Shown: one piece after another, positions 26,866 through 35,578 of the stretch
How the letters are laid out: each line of letters starts with the position of its first letter
Numbering within the stretch: the stretch's first letter is position 1
Notes under the pieces: model-generated
Seen by the model: the letters and a program-made list of their open reading frames with translations, nothing else
Told to the model about the DNA's origin: nothing
Database searches by the model: none
Made by a program: the position numbers and the translations under genes
DNA from: DASWOJ01 sp964242415
GTDB lineage: Bacteria; Pseudomonadota; Alphaproteobacteria; Acetobacterales; Acetobacteraceae
Assembly (NCBI GenBank): GCA_964242415.1
Contig: CAXTAT010000017.1
Coordinates: 1-64,000 of the forward strand
DNA: 64,000 nucleotides
Direction: 5' to 3'

Positions 26866-27336
26866 TCAGACGGAGCCGGTCATCCGGTCCCGCAAGGCGT
26901 TCAGCAGGGCGGCATGGGCATCTGCCAGGGCCTGGGCGGCATTGGCCAGCGCCGGATCGTCGAAGTGGCGGTGCGCGCGCAGGCCGTCCAGAACCCGGTC
27001 GGGCGCAATGCCGCGGAGCGCCTGCACGCTCGCCCCGGCCACCACGGCGGCGGCCACGGCCAGCTTCGGCTCGCCGACGAACTCCAGCCCAATCTCCCGC
27101 CCGCGCGACCAGCGGAGCCGGGCGGCATAAACCGAACCGCCGGGCATCTGCAGCGCAAACTCCCCGGCAAGACGGGCGGGCGCGCCCAGCGTCAGGCGGG
27201 CGCCCGACGCGGACAGGTCCAGCACCGTGCAGTCAAGGATGGCGCCGCCAAACACCAGCTTGGCACGCTTGAGCACATTGGCGCGGTCGCCCCGCCGAGC
27301 AGGGTGGCCTGCGGGGTCCTGGTCCGGGATCGGCAT
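26866..27336 (-). CDS. PilZ-domain protein (c-di-GMP-binding candidate)
   Basis: A 156-residue protein with a PilZ domain: the N-terminal RRGDRANVLKRAKLVFGG region gives the R-x-x-x-R-like arm, and CTVLDLSASGARL gives the D/NxSxxG motif. These bind c-di-GMP. The C-terminal half is an alpha-helical extension (AALANAAQALADAHAALLNALR). GGAGGCG precedes ATG 27336. It is likely co-transcribed with the methyltransferase downstream, hinting at c-di-GMP control of surface glycan synthesis. Confidence 0.82.
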   Translation of the reverse strand: MPIPDQDPAGHPARRGDRANVLKRAKLVFGGAILDCTVLDLSASGARLTLGAPARLAGEFALQMPGGSVYAARLRWSRGREIGLEFVGEPKLAVAAAVVAGASVQALRGIAPDRVLDGLRAHRHFDDPALANAAQALADAHAALLNALRDRMTGSV

Positions 27337-27493
27337 GTCCACGCACGCCTCCTGTATGACAACTGCCGGTAACATCGCACACCCAATGCCACCAATACCA
27401 TTTACAAAATGCGTTTAGTGACAAAAAATGACAATCCCGCCGCGACACCGCCCGCTACCGTTGCCTCATGCTCCATACCGGCCAGGGAACCCC

Positions 27494-28519
27494 ATGACCT
27501 ACGTCGCATCGCTGCCGGCCATGGCCGCCACACGGGCCGGCAACCCGCTGGTCTCGGTGATCGTCCCCGTGCTGGACGAGGCGGCGGCGATCCCCGCGTT
27601 CCACCAGGCCGTGACAGCCGTGCTGCACGCGGCCGGGCTGCGGCACGAGCTGGTGTTCATCGACGACGGATCGACCGACGCGACCGGCGACGTCCTGGCC
27701 CGCCTGGCCGCCGCCGACCCCTGCGTGCGCGTGCTGAGCCTGTCGCGCAACTTCGGCAAGGAGGCCGCGCTGACCGCCGGGCTGGACCATGCCATGGGCG
27801 ATGTGCTGCTGCCGATGGACGTGGACCTGCAGGACCCGCCGTGGCTGATCCCGGTCTTCGTCGCCCGCTGGCGTGAGGGCTGGGACGTGGTGTACGGCGC
27901 CCGCCGCTCCCGCGCCGCCGACACGCGGCTGAAACGGCTGTCGGCGGCGGCGTTCTACCGGCTGTTCAACCTCGTGGCCGACACCCGCATCCCGGCCGAC
28001 GCCGGGGACTTCCGGCTGATCGACCGCCGGGTGGCGGACGTGCTGCGCCTGCTGCCGGAGCGCGGGCGGTTCATGAAGGGCCTGTTCGCCTGGGCCGGCT
28101 TCCGCACCATCGGCGTGCCCTACGACCGCCCGGCGCGGGTGGCGGGCGGGTCGCGGTTCCGGCCGTGGCGGCTGTGGAACTTCGCCATCGACGGGCTGGC
28201 GTCGTTCTCCACGGCGCCGCTGCGGGTATGGACCTACGTGGGCGCTGGGGTGGCGCTGGGGGCATTCGCCTACGCCGGGGCAATCATCGTGCGGACCGTC
28301 GTGGTGGGGGTGGACGTGCCGGGCTATGCGTCGCTGATCTCGGTGGTGCTGTTCCTGGGCGGGCTGCAACTGATCTCGCTGGGCGTGCTGGGCGAGTACG
28401 TGGGCCGGCTGTTCGTCGAGGCGAAGGGGCGGCCATTGTATGTGCTGGACCGTGGCGCGGCGCAGCGGCCGGCATCCCCTATCAGGGAGGCCCCCGTCAG
28501 CTTGGCGGCGCCGCGCTAG
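27494..28519 (+). CDS. Polyprenyl-phosphate glycosyltransferase (GtrB/DPM1 type)
   Basis: A 341-residue GT2 enzyme. The catalytic domain shows VSVIVPVLDEA, FIDDGSTD, the SRNFGKEAALTAGLDHA motif and MDVDLQDPP. Two C-terminal membrane helices (about residues 240-265 and 275-300) anchor it, as in GtrB and ArnC-like enzymes that move sugars from nucleotide donors to undecaprenyl phosphate on the cytosolic face. ATG 27494 is preferred for its MTYVAS start. Its 3' end overlaps, tail to tail, the end of the membrane glycan gene by 23 bases; that protein and the GT39-like enzyme may use the lipid-linked sugar. Confidence 0.88.
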   Translation: MTYVASLPAMAATRAGNPLVSVIVPVLDEAAAIPAFHQAVTAVLHAAGLRHELVFIDDGSTDATGDVLARLAAADPCVRVLSLSRNFGKEAALTAGLDHAMGDVLLPMDVDLQDPPWLIPVFVARWREGWDVVYGARRSRAADTRLKRLSAAAFYRLFNLVADTRIPADAGDFRLIDRRVADVLRLLPERGRFMKGLFAWAGFRTIGVPYDRPARVAGGSRFRPWRLWNFAIDGLASFSTAPLRVWTYVGAGVALGAFAYAGAIIVRTVVVGVDVPGYASLISVVLFLGGLQLISLGVLGEYVGRLFVEAKGRPLYVLDRGAAQRPASPIREAPVSLAAPR

Positions 28520-30251
28520 GCGCCTCCCCGAGCAGCGGGGCCAGCGCCGCGCCATCCGCCCCGGCCATGCGGCAGACCGCCATCAGGGGGTTCCGGCGGC
28601 ACGTCAGGCCCGTCTCCGCAGGGGACGCCTCCGGGTTCAGGCGGACGAGCAGGGAACGCGGCGTCAGCGGCGGTGGTGCGCAGTCCGGCCGGACGCGCGC
28701 GGCGGCCAGGGTATTGGTGGGCACGCCCGCCTGGGCCGCCATGAACTGGATTTGGACTGCGACCTGCCGCCGCCATTCCAGCCCGGGGGTGCGCGGCAGG
28801 CAGGCGGCGGGCGGGTCCACGACGACCTGGTCCAGCCCGGGCAGCACGTCCCCCCAGGCGGCGAGGTCCAGCACGGCCGTGCCAGGGCCGGCCACGCTGG
28901 CCCCGACCATGCGGCGCAGCGGGTCGGCGTCCACCCATTGCAGGCCCGCCGCCAGCAGCAGCACCGCCGGGGACCACCGCCAACGCGCCACCGTGGCGAC
29001 GGCCAGCGCCGCCAGCAGGTACACCCCCGGCCACGCAAAGCGCCCGCTGGCGCGCACGACCCCCGCCGCGTGCATCGCCCACTCCGGCAGTGGCGCATCC
29101 AGCAAAAGCAGGTCGCCGAGCATGACCCGGTTCGACACAGCCAGCACGGTGAAGCCAGCCATCAGCGCCAGCAGCCAGGGATGTCGTGCCGCAGATGCCC
29201 GACGCACTAGGGACAGAAGGCTAGCCAGCACCAGCATCAGCAGCCCGGCACCTAGATAGGCAAAACCCTCGTACTGTCCGCCGGTACCGTCCAGAGCGAA
29301 AGGCAGGCCGCCAGGGATCACACCACTGAGTTGGGGATAGAACGGCGACAGCAGATTGGTTGAGTATAGGCCGAACCCGGTGTCCGCCATCGACCCGTCG
29401 CCAGACAAATAGCCCATGGCCGCCACCGCGCCCCCAAGGACGGCCGCTAGCGCGACCAGCACCCAGGCCGCGCCGCGCAGCCGCCGGTCCGTACCGGCCT
29501 GCGCCACTCCCGCCGCCGCGATGCCGGACACCATGAGGAACAAGTAGGGGTGCACAAGCAGCGCTCCCAAGCACAGCGCCGCCGCCCGCCCGAGCACGGC
29601 GCGCGCGCGGGGCCGGGCCGCCCGGTGCAGGCGGACATAGAACAGCAAGGCCAGCGGCAGCAGCGCCTGCGCCATCAGCGACAGATGCCCCCACCGCGCC
29701 AGCAGCGCCGGCATCGACACCCCGATGGCCGCCGCCGCCGCCGCCGCGCAGGCGCCCCGAGCCCCCAGCGCCCGCACCAGCCCGGTGGACGCCAGCGCCA
29801 TGCCGACCATGCACAGGCCCGACCAAGCGCCGAACAGCGGGATCACCTCACCCGTCACCCGGAACAGCAGGCGGCCCAGCAGCGCAACGACCGGCGTGCT
29901 GTCGGTAAAGATCGCCTGCGTCCCCGCCGCCCCGCCCAGCCCGGCGATGTGGAAGGGCGGCCACCCCCACGCGCCGCGCGCGAAGGCGTCGTAGCCGGAC
30001 AGCGCAATCTCCATGTCCGCCCAGGACGCGCCGACGATGCCGCGCGGCAAGGTCCAGAACGGCGCCCTGCCCAGCAGCACCGGCACTGGGAACAGCGCCA
30101 GCGCGCCGGCCACGCCGATGGCAAGGCTCAGCAGCCAGGGGACGGCTGCGTGCAAACCCTCCTGCGCCGGCCGGTGGCAAGCACCCGGCGCCGCAACGGC
30201 CAGGTCCGCCGTGGCGCCAAGCGCCATGGACGGTGCGGCTGATCCGGTCAT
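28497..30251 (-). CDS. Multi-spanning membrane protein, probable glycan polymerase/transferase
   Basis: A 584-residue protein with about 10-12 hydrophobic segments and a soluble C-terminal part. It resembles large membrane glycosyltransferase-like (DUF6311/GT-C) proteins: an early periplasmic loop carries acidic residues (SWADMEIALSGYDAF) as expected for GT-C enzymes. The C-terminal region has three cysteines that may form disulfides. Its ATG overlaps the stop of the upstream GT39-like gene (ATGA). It probably adds or arranges lipid-linked sugars in surface glycans (inference). Confidence 0.7.
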   Translation of the reverse strand: MTGSAAPSMALGATADLAVAAPGACHRPAQEGLHAAVPWLLSLAIGVAGALALFPVPVLLGRAPFWTLPRGIVGASWADMEIALSGYDAFARGAWGWPPFHIAGLGGAAGTQAIFTDSTPVVALLGRLLFRVTGEVIPLFGAWSGLCMVGMALASTGLVRALGARGACAAAAAAAIGVSMPALLARWGHLSLMAQALLPLALLFYVRLHRAARPRARAVLGRAAALCLGALLVHPYLFLMVSGIAAAGVAQAGTDRRLRGAAWVLVALAAVLGGAVAAMGYLSGDGSMADTGFGLYSTNLLSPFYPQLSGVIPGGLPFALDGTGGQYEGFAYLGAGLLMLVLASLLSLVRRASAARHPWLLALMAGFTVLAVSNRVMLGDLLLLDAPLPEWAMHAAGVVRASGRFAWPGVYLLAALAVATVARWRWSPAVLLLAAGLQWVDADPLRRMVGASVAGPGTAVLDLAAWGDVLPGLDQVVVDPPAACLPRTPGLEWRRQVAVQIQFMAAQAGVPTNTLAAARVRPDCAPPPLTPRSLLVRLNPEASPAETGLTCRRNPLMAVCRMAGADGAALAPLLGEAPSAAPPS

Positions 30252-31849
30252 GGGTGGCGGCAGACTCCCGGCCACCGCTCGACTTCGAGGTTTCCCAGCA
30301 CCGTCGCGCCGTCGGGCATCCCGCCAGCCTCGGTCAGGAGCCGGCTGATGACCGGGTGCATCGGCGGGCGGGGCGAGGCGTCGCGCACCAGCAGCAGGAC
30401 GCCGCCGGGCTGGCCCAGCAGGCGGCACAGCGCGTCGCCATCCATGCCCTGCGGCAGGGGTTCGGCGCCGGTGGCCAGCCTGGCGAACGCCTCGGACACC
30501 CTGCCGCCAAGGGCCGGCGTAATCGAGACCACGGGCCGCGCCGGGTCCCCGGCCGGAAGGTAACGCTCGACGGCGGCGGCATCGAAGCCGCCCGCGACCA
30601 TCACCGGCCATCCGGTCCTGACCGCCTCCCGGTGCAGGACGGCCGCCACCTCCCGCCAATCCTGCCCGTGCAGGTCGCCGCCGAGCACCAGCGCCAGCCC
30701 CGGCGCCTGCGCCAGGGCCACCACCGCGAGCATCGCCGCCCGCATCGGCGCCGGCATGGCGGCCAGCGCAGCCCCCAGGAGCGGCACAAAGAACACCAGG
30801 CTGAACATGAGCGTGCGTTCGAGCAGAATCGGCACCGCCTGGCTCAGGCCGATGAGCAGGGCCAGGGCGAGCAGCAGGCCGGCCAGCATCCCCGCCGCGT
30901 CGGCGTCGGCCCGCGCCTGCCGCACCGCCCAGCGCAGCGCAAATCCCAGGGACAGCGCCCCGAACACGACGCATCCGCCAATCAGCGGCGCCGGGACCAC
31001 CTGCAGGCCGTCCAGCGGCGCCGCGAGCACCGACAGCGTCAGCACCCACGACATCTCCCAGCCCGGCGCAACGATCCAGGCCGCATTGTTCAACGGGTCG
31101 CCCGCAACCTCCAGGATCGCCAGCAGCGCCGGCAGCGCGAGGGCCAGCGCACCCATCCCTGCCGCAGCCAGCATCCGCAGGCGTGGCAGCCTTGGGCCGG
31201 GACTGCGCAGCGCCGCCACGCCGGCATAGGCGAACAGGCATGCGACTGCCACCGGCCCGGTGTCGTGCAGCATCATCGCCGCCGCGGACAGCGCCGCCAA
31301 CGCCGCCGCCGGCCGCCACGGCAGCGCACTGCCGCGCCATACCGCCACGCGCCGGCCCGCCAGCACCGCCAGCGCCACCGCCAGGAACAGCAGCGTGTAA
31401 ACCCGGGCCTCCCGCGAGTGGTCCAGGTGATGCGGCTGCACCGCCATCAGCAGCCCGGCCCATACGGCGGCGCGCGGCCCGAACGCGGCCCGGGCCAGCA
31501 TCGCCACCGCCGCGACCCCGGCCACTCCCAACAGGGCTGGCGGCACCCGGAACGCAAGATCGGAGGTGCCGGCCAACCCGGTCCATAGCTTTTCCAGGGC
31601 ATAAAACGAGGGCGGGTTGGTTTCGAGCCGTCCCAGGCCGAAAAACAGCTCGTGCCAGGACAGGCCCGCAAACCCTGCGGTCGCGGACTCGACCATCGAG
31701 AACGGAGAACGCCCCAGGGCCGTCAGCCGCAGCACCCCGGCCAGCAACAGGACGGGCACCAAGGCCCGCGCCAGAACCAGGGTCCGCGCCAGCGTCGGCA
31801 GGCGGGGCCGTGCGGGGTTCCGCACCGGGTTCAGGACAGCGTCAGACAC
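30248..31849 (-). CDS. GT39/ArnT-like membrane glycosyltransferase
   Basis: A 533-residue GT-C family protein with about 10-11 membrane segments. The first periplasmic loop ends with NPPSFYALEKLW, and a later motif is VQPHHLDHSREARVYTLLFL, which matches the PMT_2 (GT39) pattern with conserved SxxARxY. Such enzymes transfer sugars from polyprenyl phosphates onto acceptors in the periplasm. It is the first gene of a coupled pair with the following membrane protein, opposite to the GtrB-type enzyme that could supply the donor lipid. Confidence 0.82.
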   Translation of the reverse strand: MSDAVLNPVRNPARPRLPTLARTLVLARALVPVLLLAGVLRLTALGRSPFSMVESATAGFAGLSWHELFFGLGRLETNPPSFYALEKLWTGLAGTSDLAFRVPPALLGVAGVAAVAMLARAAFGPRAAVWAGLLMAVQPHHLDHSREARVYTLLFLAVALAVLAGRRVAVWRGSALPWRPAAALAALSAAAMMLHDTGPVAVACLFAYAGVAALRSPGPRLPRLRMLAAAGMGALALALPALLAILEVAGDPLNNAAWIVAPGWEMSWVLTLSVLAAPLDGLQVVPAPLIGGCVVFGALSLGFALRWAVRQARADADAAGMLAGLLLALALLIGLSQAVPILLERTLMFSLVFFVPLLGAALAAMPAPMRAAMLAVVALAQAPGLALVLGGDLHGQDWREVAAVLHREAVRTGWPVMVAGGFDAAAVERYLPAGDPARPVVSITPALGGRVSEAFARLATGAEPLPQGMDGDALCRLLGQPGGVLLLVRDASPRPPMHPVISRLLTEAGGMPDGATVLGNLEVERWPGVCRHP

Positions 31850-32085
31850 GGAAATCTCCAGCGGCTGAGCTGCAAGCTAAACGACCGCTCAGCCCGTCAC
31901 CTCCCAAGAATGCCCGATATTCGTCAAAGATTTTCAATTAATGTTCAATCCAAGGCCCGCACGCGAAATCAGCTTCGGTATTAGCGGCCCTTAACCGAAC
32001 GTTTACCCGGGATCACGCATTATTGCATCACCGGTCCGCCGGGTTTTGCCTGATAACTTAACGTCGTATCCGGTGGTGTTTTTCA
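31850..32085. other. Divergent promoter region
   Basis: AT-richer than the surrounding DNA and located between the divergent GT39-like gene and the receiver protein. It probably contains promoters for both. No clear sigma-70 boxes with good spacing or named operator could be assigned. Confidence 0.4.
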
Positions 32086-32511
32086 ATGATTGAACCTGCA
32101 TCCAGCGTGATCGTGAATATGCCCGCGGCAACGGAATCCGGCCCGGCTGACCGCATTCTTCTTGTGGACGACGATGCCGCCGTGCGGACGGTCATGCGCC
32201 GCGTGCTGGCCCAGGCCGGCCTCTCGGTGACCGAGGCCGGCAGCGGCGACCAGGCAGCCCTGCTGCTCGACCAGCCCGGCGGCTTCGACATCCTTGTCAC
32301 CGACGTGCAAATGCCCGGCGCGCGGGACGGCCTGGCCCTGGCCACCGATTGGCGGGCCCGGGTGCCGGGCCGCCCACTGCTGTTCGTCACCGGCTTCAGC
32401 GACAGCCTCCGCCCGGACCAGCTCGGCCCGCAGGAGGCGATGATCTGCAAGCCGTTCCCGCGCGCCGGGCTGGTCGATGCCGTCCGCCGCCTGCTCCAGG
32501 CAGCCGCTTGA
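32086..32511 (+). CDS. Single-domain response regulator (receiver only)
   Basis: A 141-residue protein made of one CheY-like receiver domain after a 22-residue tail. Key residues are intact: the acidic patch in ILLVDDDAAV, phosphoacceptor Asp73 in VTDVQMPG, the conserved Thr in FVTGFSD and Lys in CKPFP. It has no output domain, so it works by protein contact, often with a hybrid kinase or a PAS/HisKA protein; none is in this window. It converges on a second receiver-like gene. Confidence 0.88.
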   Translation: MIEPASSVIVNMPAATESGPADRILLVDDDAAVRTVMRRVLAQAGLSVTEAGSGDQAALLLDQPGGFDILVTDVQMPGARDGLALATDWRARVPGRPLLFVTGFSDSLRPDQLGPQEAMICKPFPRAGLVDAVRRLLQAAA

Positions 32512-32550
32512 GCCTAGCTCCCCAGGGTCCGCCGCTGCCGGCGCCCCGGC

Positions 32551-33009
32551 TCAGGCAGCGCAGGTCCCCACAGGCGTCATGACATCGGCCAAGCGGCGCT
32601 GCACCGCCTTCACCCGCTCCATCACCTCACGCATCACCATCGGCTTCGTCAGGTAGTCGTGCGCTCCGCTGGCCAGTGCGCCTGCACCTCCGGCCTCGCC
32701 GCGGCCGGACAGGGCGATGATGCCGCAATCCCCCTCCCGGGCCAGGCAGGCCACCAGCGCTTCCCCATCCATGTCCGGCAAGTCCAGCGCCATCAACACG
32801 ACATGCGGCGCGAACTCGGCCTTCATCTGCAGCGCCGCAGCAGCGGTCGCAACACGGAGCACGGACCAGCCAGCCCGGCGAACGCCGCGCACCATAGCGA
32901 CAGCGACAGCCTCATCCGCCTCGATCAGCAGCAGGCGGAGCGGCGGCTCAGACAGCGGAGGGCCCGCCCAAAACAGGCAGGGCCTCCAAATGAACCCCTG
33001 AGCCGGCAT
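32551..33009 (-). CDS. Receiver-like protein lacking the phosphoacceptor aspartate
   Basis: A 152-residue single receiver domain. The usual beta-1 acidic pair is altered (LLLIEADEA), and at the phosphorylation position the sequence reads VVLMALDLPDMDG, where Ala74 stands in the place of the acceptor Asp. The Lys of the TKPM motif is kept. Such pseudo-receivers are usually phosphorylation-independent. ATG 33009 is chosen; homology begins about 30 residues later, so a later non-ATG start is possible. The gene converges on an intact receiver gene, which suggests a functional pair. Confidence 0.75.
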   Translation of the reverse strand: MPAQGFIWRPCLFWAGPPLSEPPLRLLLIEADEAVAVAMVRGVRRAGWSVLRVATAAAALQMKAEFAPHVVLMALDLPDMDGEALVACLAREGDCGIIALSGRGEAGGAGALASGAHDYLTKPMVMREVMERVKAVQRRLADVMTPVGTCAA

Positions 33010-33339
33010 CGTGCAGCCGTTGCAAATAAACCCCCGATGAGTCGCGCGCACCGTCTTGCAAAAACGGCGCCTTGTCAAAGTTTCCCAAGTTAAATTCTCG
33101 GAATTATGCAAGATGTGACGCCAATGCCGCATTCGCGCTCCGCATCGAGAGGTCCTGCACTGACGGCCGATCCCGGCGGCAGCGGCGTCATTGCACCAGG
33201 AAACGCAGGCGGCAGGCCCGACCGCCAAGCCCCGCCACCCTGTCTGCCAATGGTGGAAAACAGGGTGCCAGCATCCAATGCCGAATGACGCCAACGGCCA
33301 TTTGCACCAATTCTTACGCCACGGCACCAGGCCTGCCAC
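33010..33339. other. Non-coding stretch
   Basis: Nothing recognisable was found beyond the likely promoter of the pseudo-receiver gene near 33.05-33.11 kb (AT-richer TTCTCGGAATTATGC area). Open frames here lack starts, codon bias and motifs. Confidence 0.4.
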
Positions 33340-33412
33340 CGTCATTGCGATCCGCGCTTACGGCGTCGCATAGGGGCTGCACAGGCTGTGGTTGCGGCCT
33401 TGCACCCCTGGA
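33340..33412. repeat. Interspersed palindromic repeat, degenerate copy 4
   Basis: It begins CGTCATTGCGATCCG, continues with a TACGGCGT segment and ends in CCCCTGGA, matching the left part of copy 1 in order and spacing. The right half is lost. It sits exactly where homology of the LysR pseudogene stops, so it may mark the break. Confidence 0.55.
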
Positions 33413-33924
33413 AATTCCGTCCGAGTGGAAAATGTGCAAACACTCGCCGATCCAGCTCCGCCCCTGCAGCATCATCGCGACGACAAAGCAGCAGGCGGGC
33501 CTCGCCACATCCGCCGTTCGCAGGCGGCCGTGCTGTCAACGAGGAACCGAGTGTGAACATCGTGTCCGGATGAGGGTTCAACCGCCGGGAACCACCGCGG
33601 GAAGCAGGTGAAGTACCGCAGGTGCATGCTTGCGAGCCGGATCGCCATGGCCGAGGCGTTCCCAACCTCCCGGCCATGCAACCGCGCGAGCGTCAGCCGC
33701 CGCAACGCATTCTCTGCCGCCCGGTACGATGCCCGCCCCGCTTCCGTCGGCAGCACGCGGCGGCTTGAGCGGCCGAACGATGCCATGCCGATCCAATGCT
33801 CCAGCCATCGGATGCGGCGGCCAAGGGCTGGTTGCATCGCGTGCCGTTGCCCGGCCGCCTCCGAGCATCTGCCGCAGGCCGCCAGATCGAGGAAGCCCTC
33901 GATCCCCAACAGGTCCATGCGCAC
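33411..33924 (-). pseudogene. LysR-type regulator remnant, frameshifted and truncated
   Basis: The first 130 codons read like a LysR HTH and linker: FLDLAACGRCSEAAGQR, QPALGRRIRWLEHWIG, FGRSSRRVLPTEAG and so on, ending STAACERRMW. Homology then continues in another frame as GEARLLLCRRDDAAGAELDRRVFAHFPLGRNF, so a frameshift lies near 33.49 kb. After that the sequence runs into palindromic repeat copy 4, and the rest of the effector domain is missing. It is divergent from a tartrate-dehydrogenase remnant, a common LysR arrangement; it was probably that gene's regulator. Confidence 0.82.
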
Positions 33925-34003
33925 CCTGCATCAATGGGCGCCGGGTCGGCATTGGACGCCACCCCACCGGAATCCAGGTTCAGGTCAGCGGAACGGGGTT
34001 AGC

Positions 34004-34333
34004 ATGATCGTAAGTAATAACCGCGATGCCAACGCGGCGGTTCTGCCGGGCGATGGCAGCGGCCGAGAAGTATGGCCGCCCGCGCTCAACGTCCTGAAAC
34101 CAGCCGGGAAGCGCCGTGGCGTCAACTGGACCGAGCACGACTGGAGCCGCGACCGCCATCGCAAGACAGGCGCCATGATGCCAGGCGACGCCGTGGCGCA
34201 GGTCAGGCCCCAGGATGCGATCCTGCTTGGCGCCGTCGGAGCGCCGGGGCTGCCGGACCATGTCTCGCGACGGGGCATGCTCATCCCTCTCCGGTGCCAA
34301 CCGCGGCAGTATGCCTGCATCCGTCCGACCCGG
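34004..34333 (+). pseudogene. Tartrate dehydrogenase N-terminal remnant
   Basis: From ATG 34004 about 110 codons resemble the N-terminus of tartrate/isopropylmalate-type dehydrogenases: AAVLPGDGSGREVWPPALNV, then HDWSRDRHRKTGAMMP and DAILLGAVGAPGLPDHVS followed by LIPLR. Beyond PTR the frame becomes unlike any dehydrogenase, and the catalytic Tyr/Lys/Asp region is absent. The intact enzyme is about 350 residues, so two thirds are gone. It is divergent from the LysR remnant, and both decayed together. Confidence 0.8.
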
Positions 34334-34713
34334 CAGCAGCGAGGAAGCGCTTCGTGCCAACCTGTGTGGAAACGGCGCCGCCCGCTGAAAAGCCCAGGCC
34401 GGAGGTACCGCTTGCAGCCGATCGCCAGCCGGAATGAGCAGCCTGGCCGTTCAGCATCATCCAGTCGCCGAACCGTCACCCAAACGGCAGGCTCCCCGAT
34501 CCAGCCCATGCCCGGTTGAAATCAGGGGCACCCCGACAAAAGGGCACGTCACCCGACAGTTGATGACTGGCACGCCGCGTCCGGTGCATGGGATGGATCA
34601 GGCTTGCAGGGGAGGCCCGCCATGCCAGTGATGCCCATCGGCCACCTGGCCTGTCCAGCCCCGCCGGCCGGCGGGCTGTCGGCAACCTGCCATGCGTGCG
34701 CCGCGGTGCCCGC
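34334..34713. other. Non-coding stretch after the decayed dehydrogenase
   Basis: No gene, repeat or RNA is recognised. It most likely contains further eroded dehydrogenase sequence and the promoter for the following membrane protein. Confidence 0.4.
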
Positions 34714-35550
34714 ATGAGCGGTTCCGACCGGCTGCGGGCCGCCATGCTGCGCGACGACGCGCCGCCGCTTGGGCTGGGGGCGATGGCGCCTGCCATGGCC
34801 GGGTTGGTCCGCCGCAACTTCGCCACCCTGTCGATGCTCGGCCTGCTGATTGCCGGCCTGCCCTCCGCACTGAACGCAGCCCTGGCCACCGCCGCCGCGC
34901 CGGGCGTGCTGGCGGCGGGCGCCAGCTCCGCCCTGGGCGCAGCCGCCATCGCGCGGCCGGGCGCCCTGCAGATCCTGTCCGGCCTCATCCTTTTCGTGCT
35001 GCAACCCGTGCTCCTGGCAGGTGTGACGTGTGTCGCCGCTGCGGACAGGGACGGAGGGCGGGCCAGCTTCGGCGCAAGCCTGCGGGCAGGCCTGCAGGTG
35101 GCATTTCCCATCCTTGGCCTTTCGATGATGGCGGGCCTCGGAGCCTCCCTCGGCGCCGTCCTGCTGGTCGTGCCAGGGGTGGTGATGTACCTGAACTGGA
35201 TCGTCGCAGTCCCGGTGCGCGTGATGGAGGGACCGGGTACACGCCGCGCGCTAGACCGCAGCCGCGCGCTGATGCGGGGCAACCGCTGGCGCTGCCTGGG
35301 CCTGCTCGTCCTGACCAGCCTGGCCGCCGCCGCTTTGTCTGCCGCAGCCGGCCTGGCGTCCAGCTTGGTCGGGGGCGGCCTGCGCGCCTTGGGCCTGGGG
35401 GTGGGTGGCCTGGCGACGGTGTGCCTGACCACCGCGGCCTCAACCATCGGCGCCCTGCTGTCCGCAGTGACGATCGCCGTCGTGTACGGGCAGCTCAGCC
35501 GCGCAAAGCAGTTTGCAGGCGTGGAGCGCATGGCCGCGGTGTTCGGCTGA
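34714..35550 (+). CDS. Polytopic membrane protein of unknown function
   Basis: A 278-residue protein with about six hydrophobic segments (about residues 28-50, 80-105, 125-160, 190-220, 235-260). It has the look of YciC-like or GDPD-membrane-domain proteins: the stretch VPGVVMYLNWIVAVPVRVMEG then RALDRSRALMRGNRWR is typical of that group. The start ATG 34714 gives a short polar N-terminus. It converges on the RDD-protein gene; proteins of this type are often found beside MoxR/DUF58 clusters. Confidence 0.7.
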   Translation: MSGSDRLRAAMLRDDAPPLGLGAMAPAMAGLVRRNFATLSMLGLLIAGLPSALNAALATAAAPGVLAAGASSALGAAAIARPGALQILSGLILFVLQPVLLAGVTCVAAADRDGGRASFGASLRAGLQVAFPILGLSMMAGLGASLGAVLLVVPGVVMYLNWIVAVPVRVMEGPGTRRALDRSRALMRGNRWRCLGLLVLTSLAAAALSAAAGLASSLVGGGLRALGLGVGGLATVCLTTAASTIGALLSAVTIAVVYGQLSRAKQFAGVERMAAVFG

Positions 35551-35578
35551 CCGCAGGCCCCGAGGCCGCCCGCAGGCG

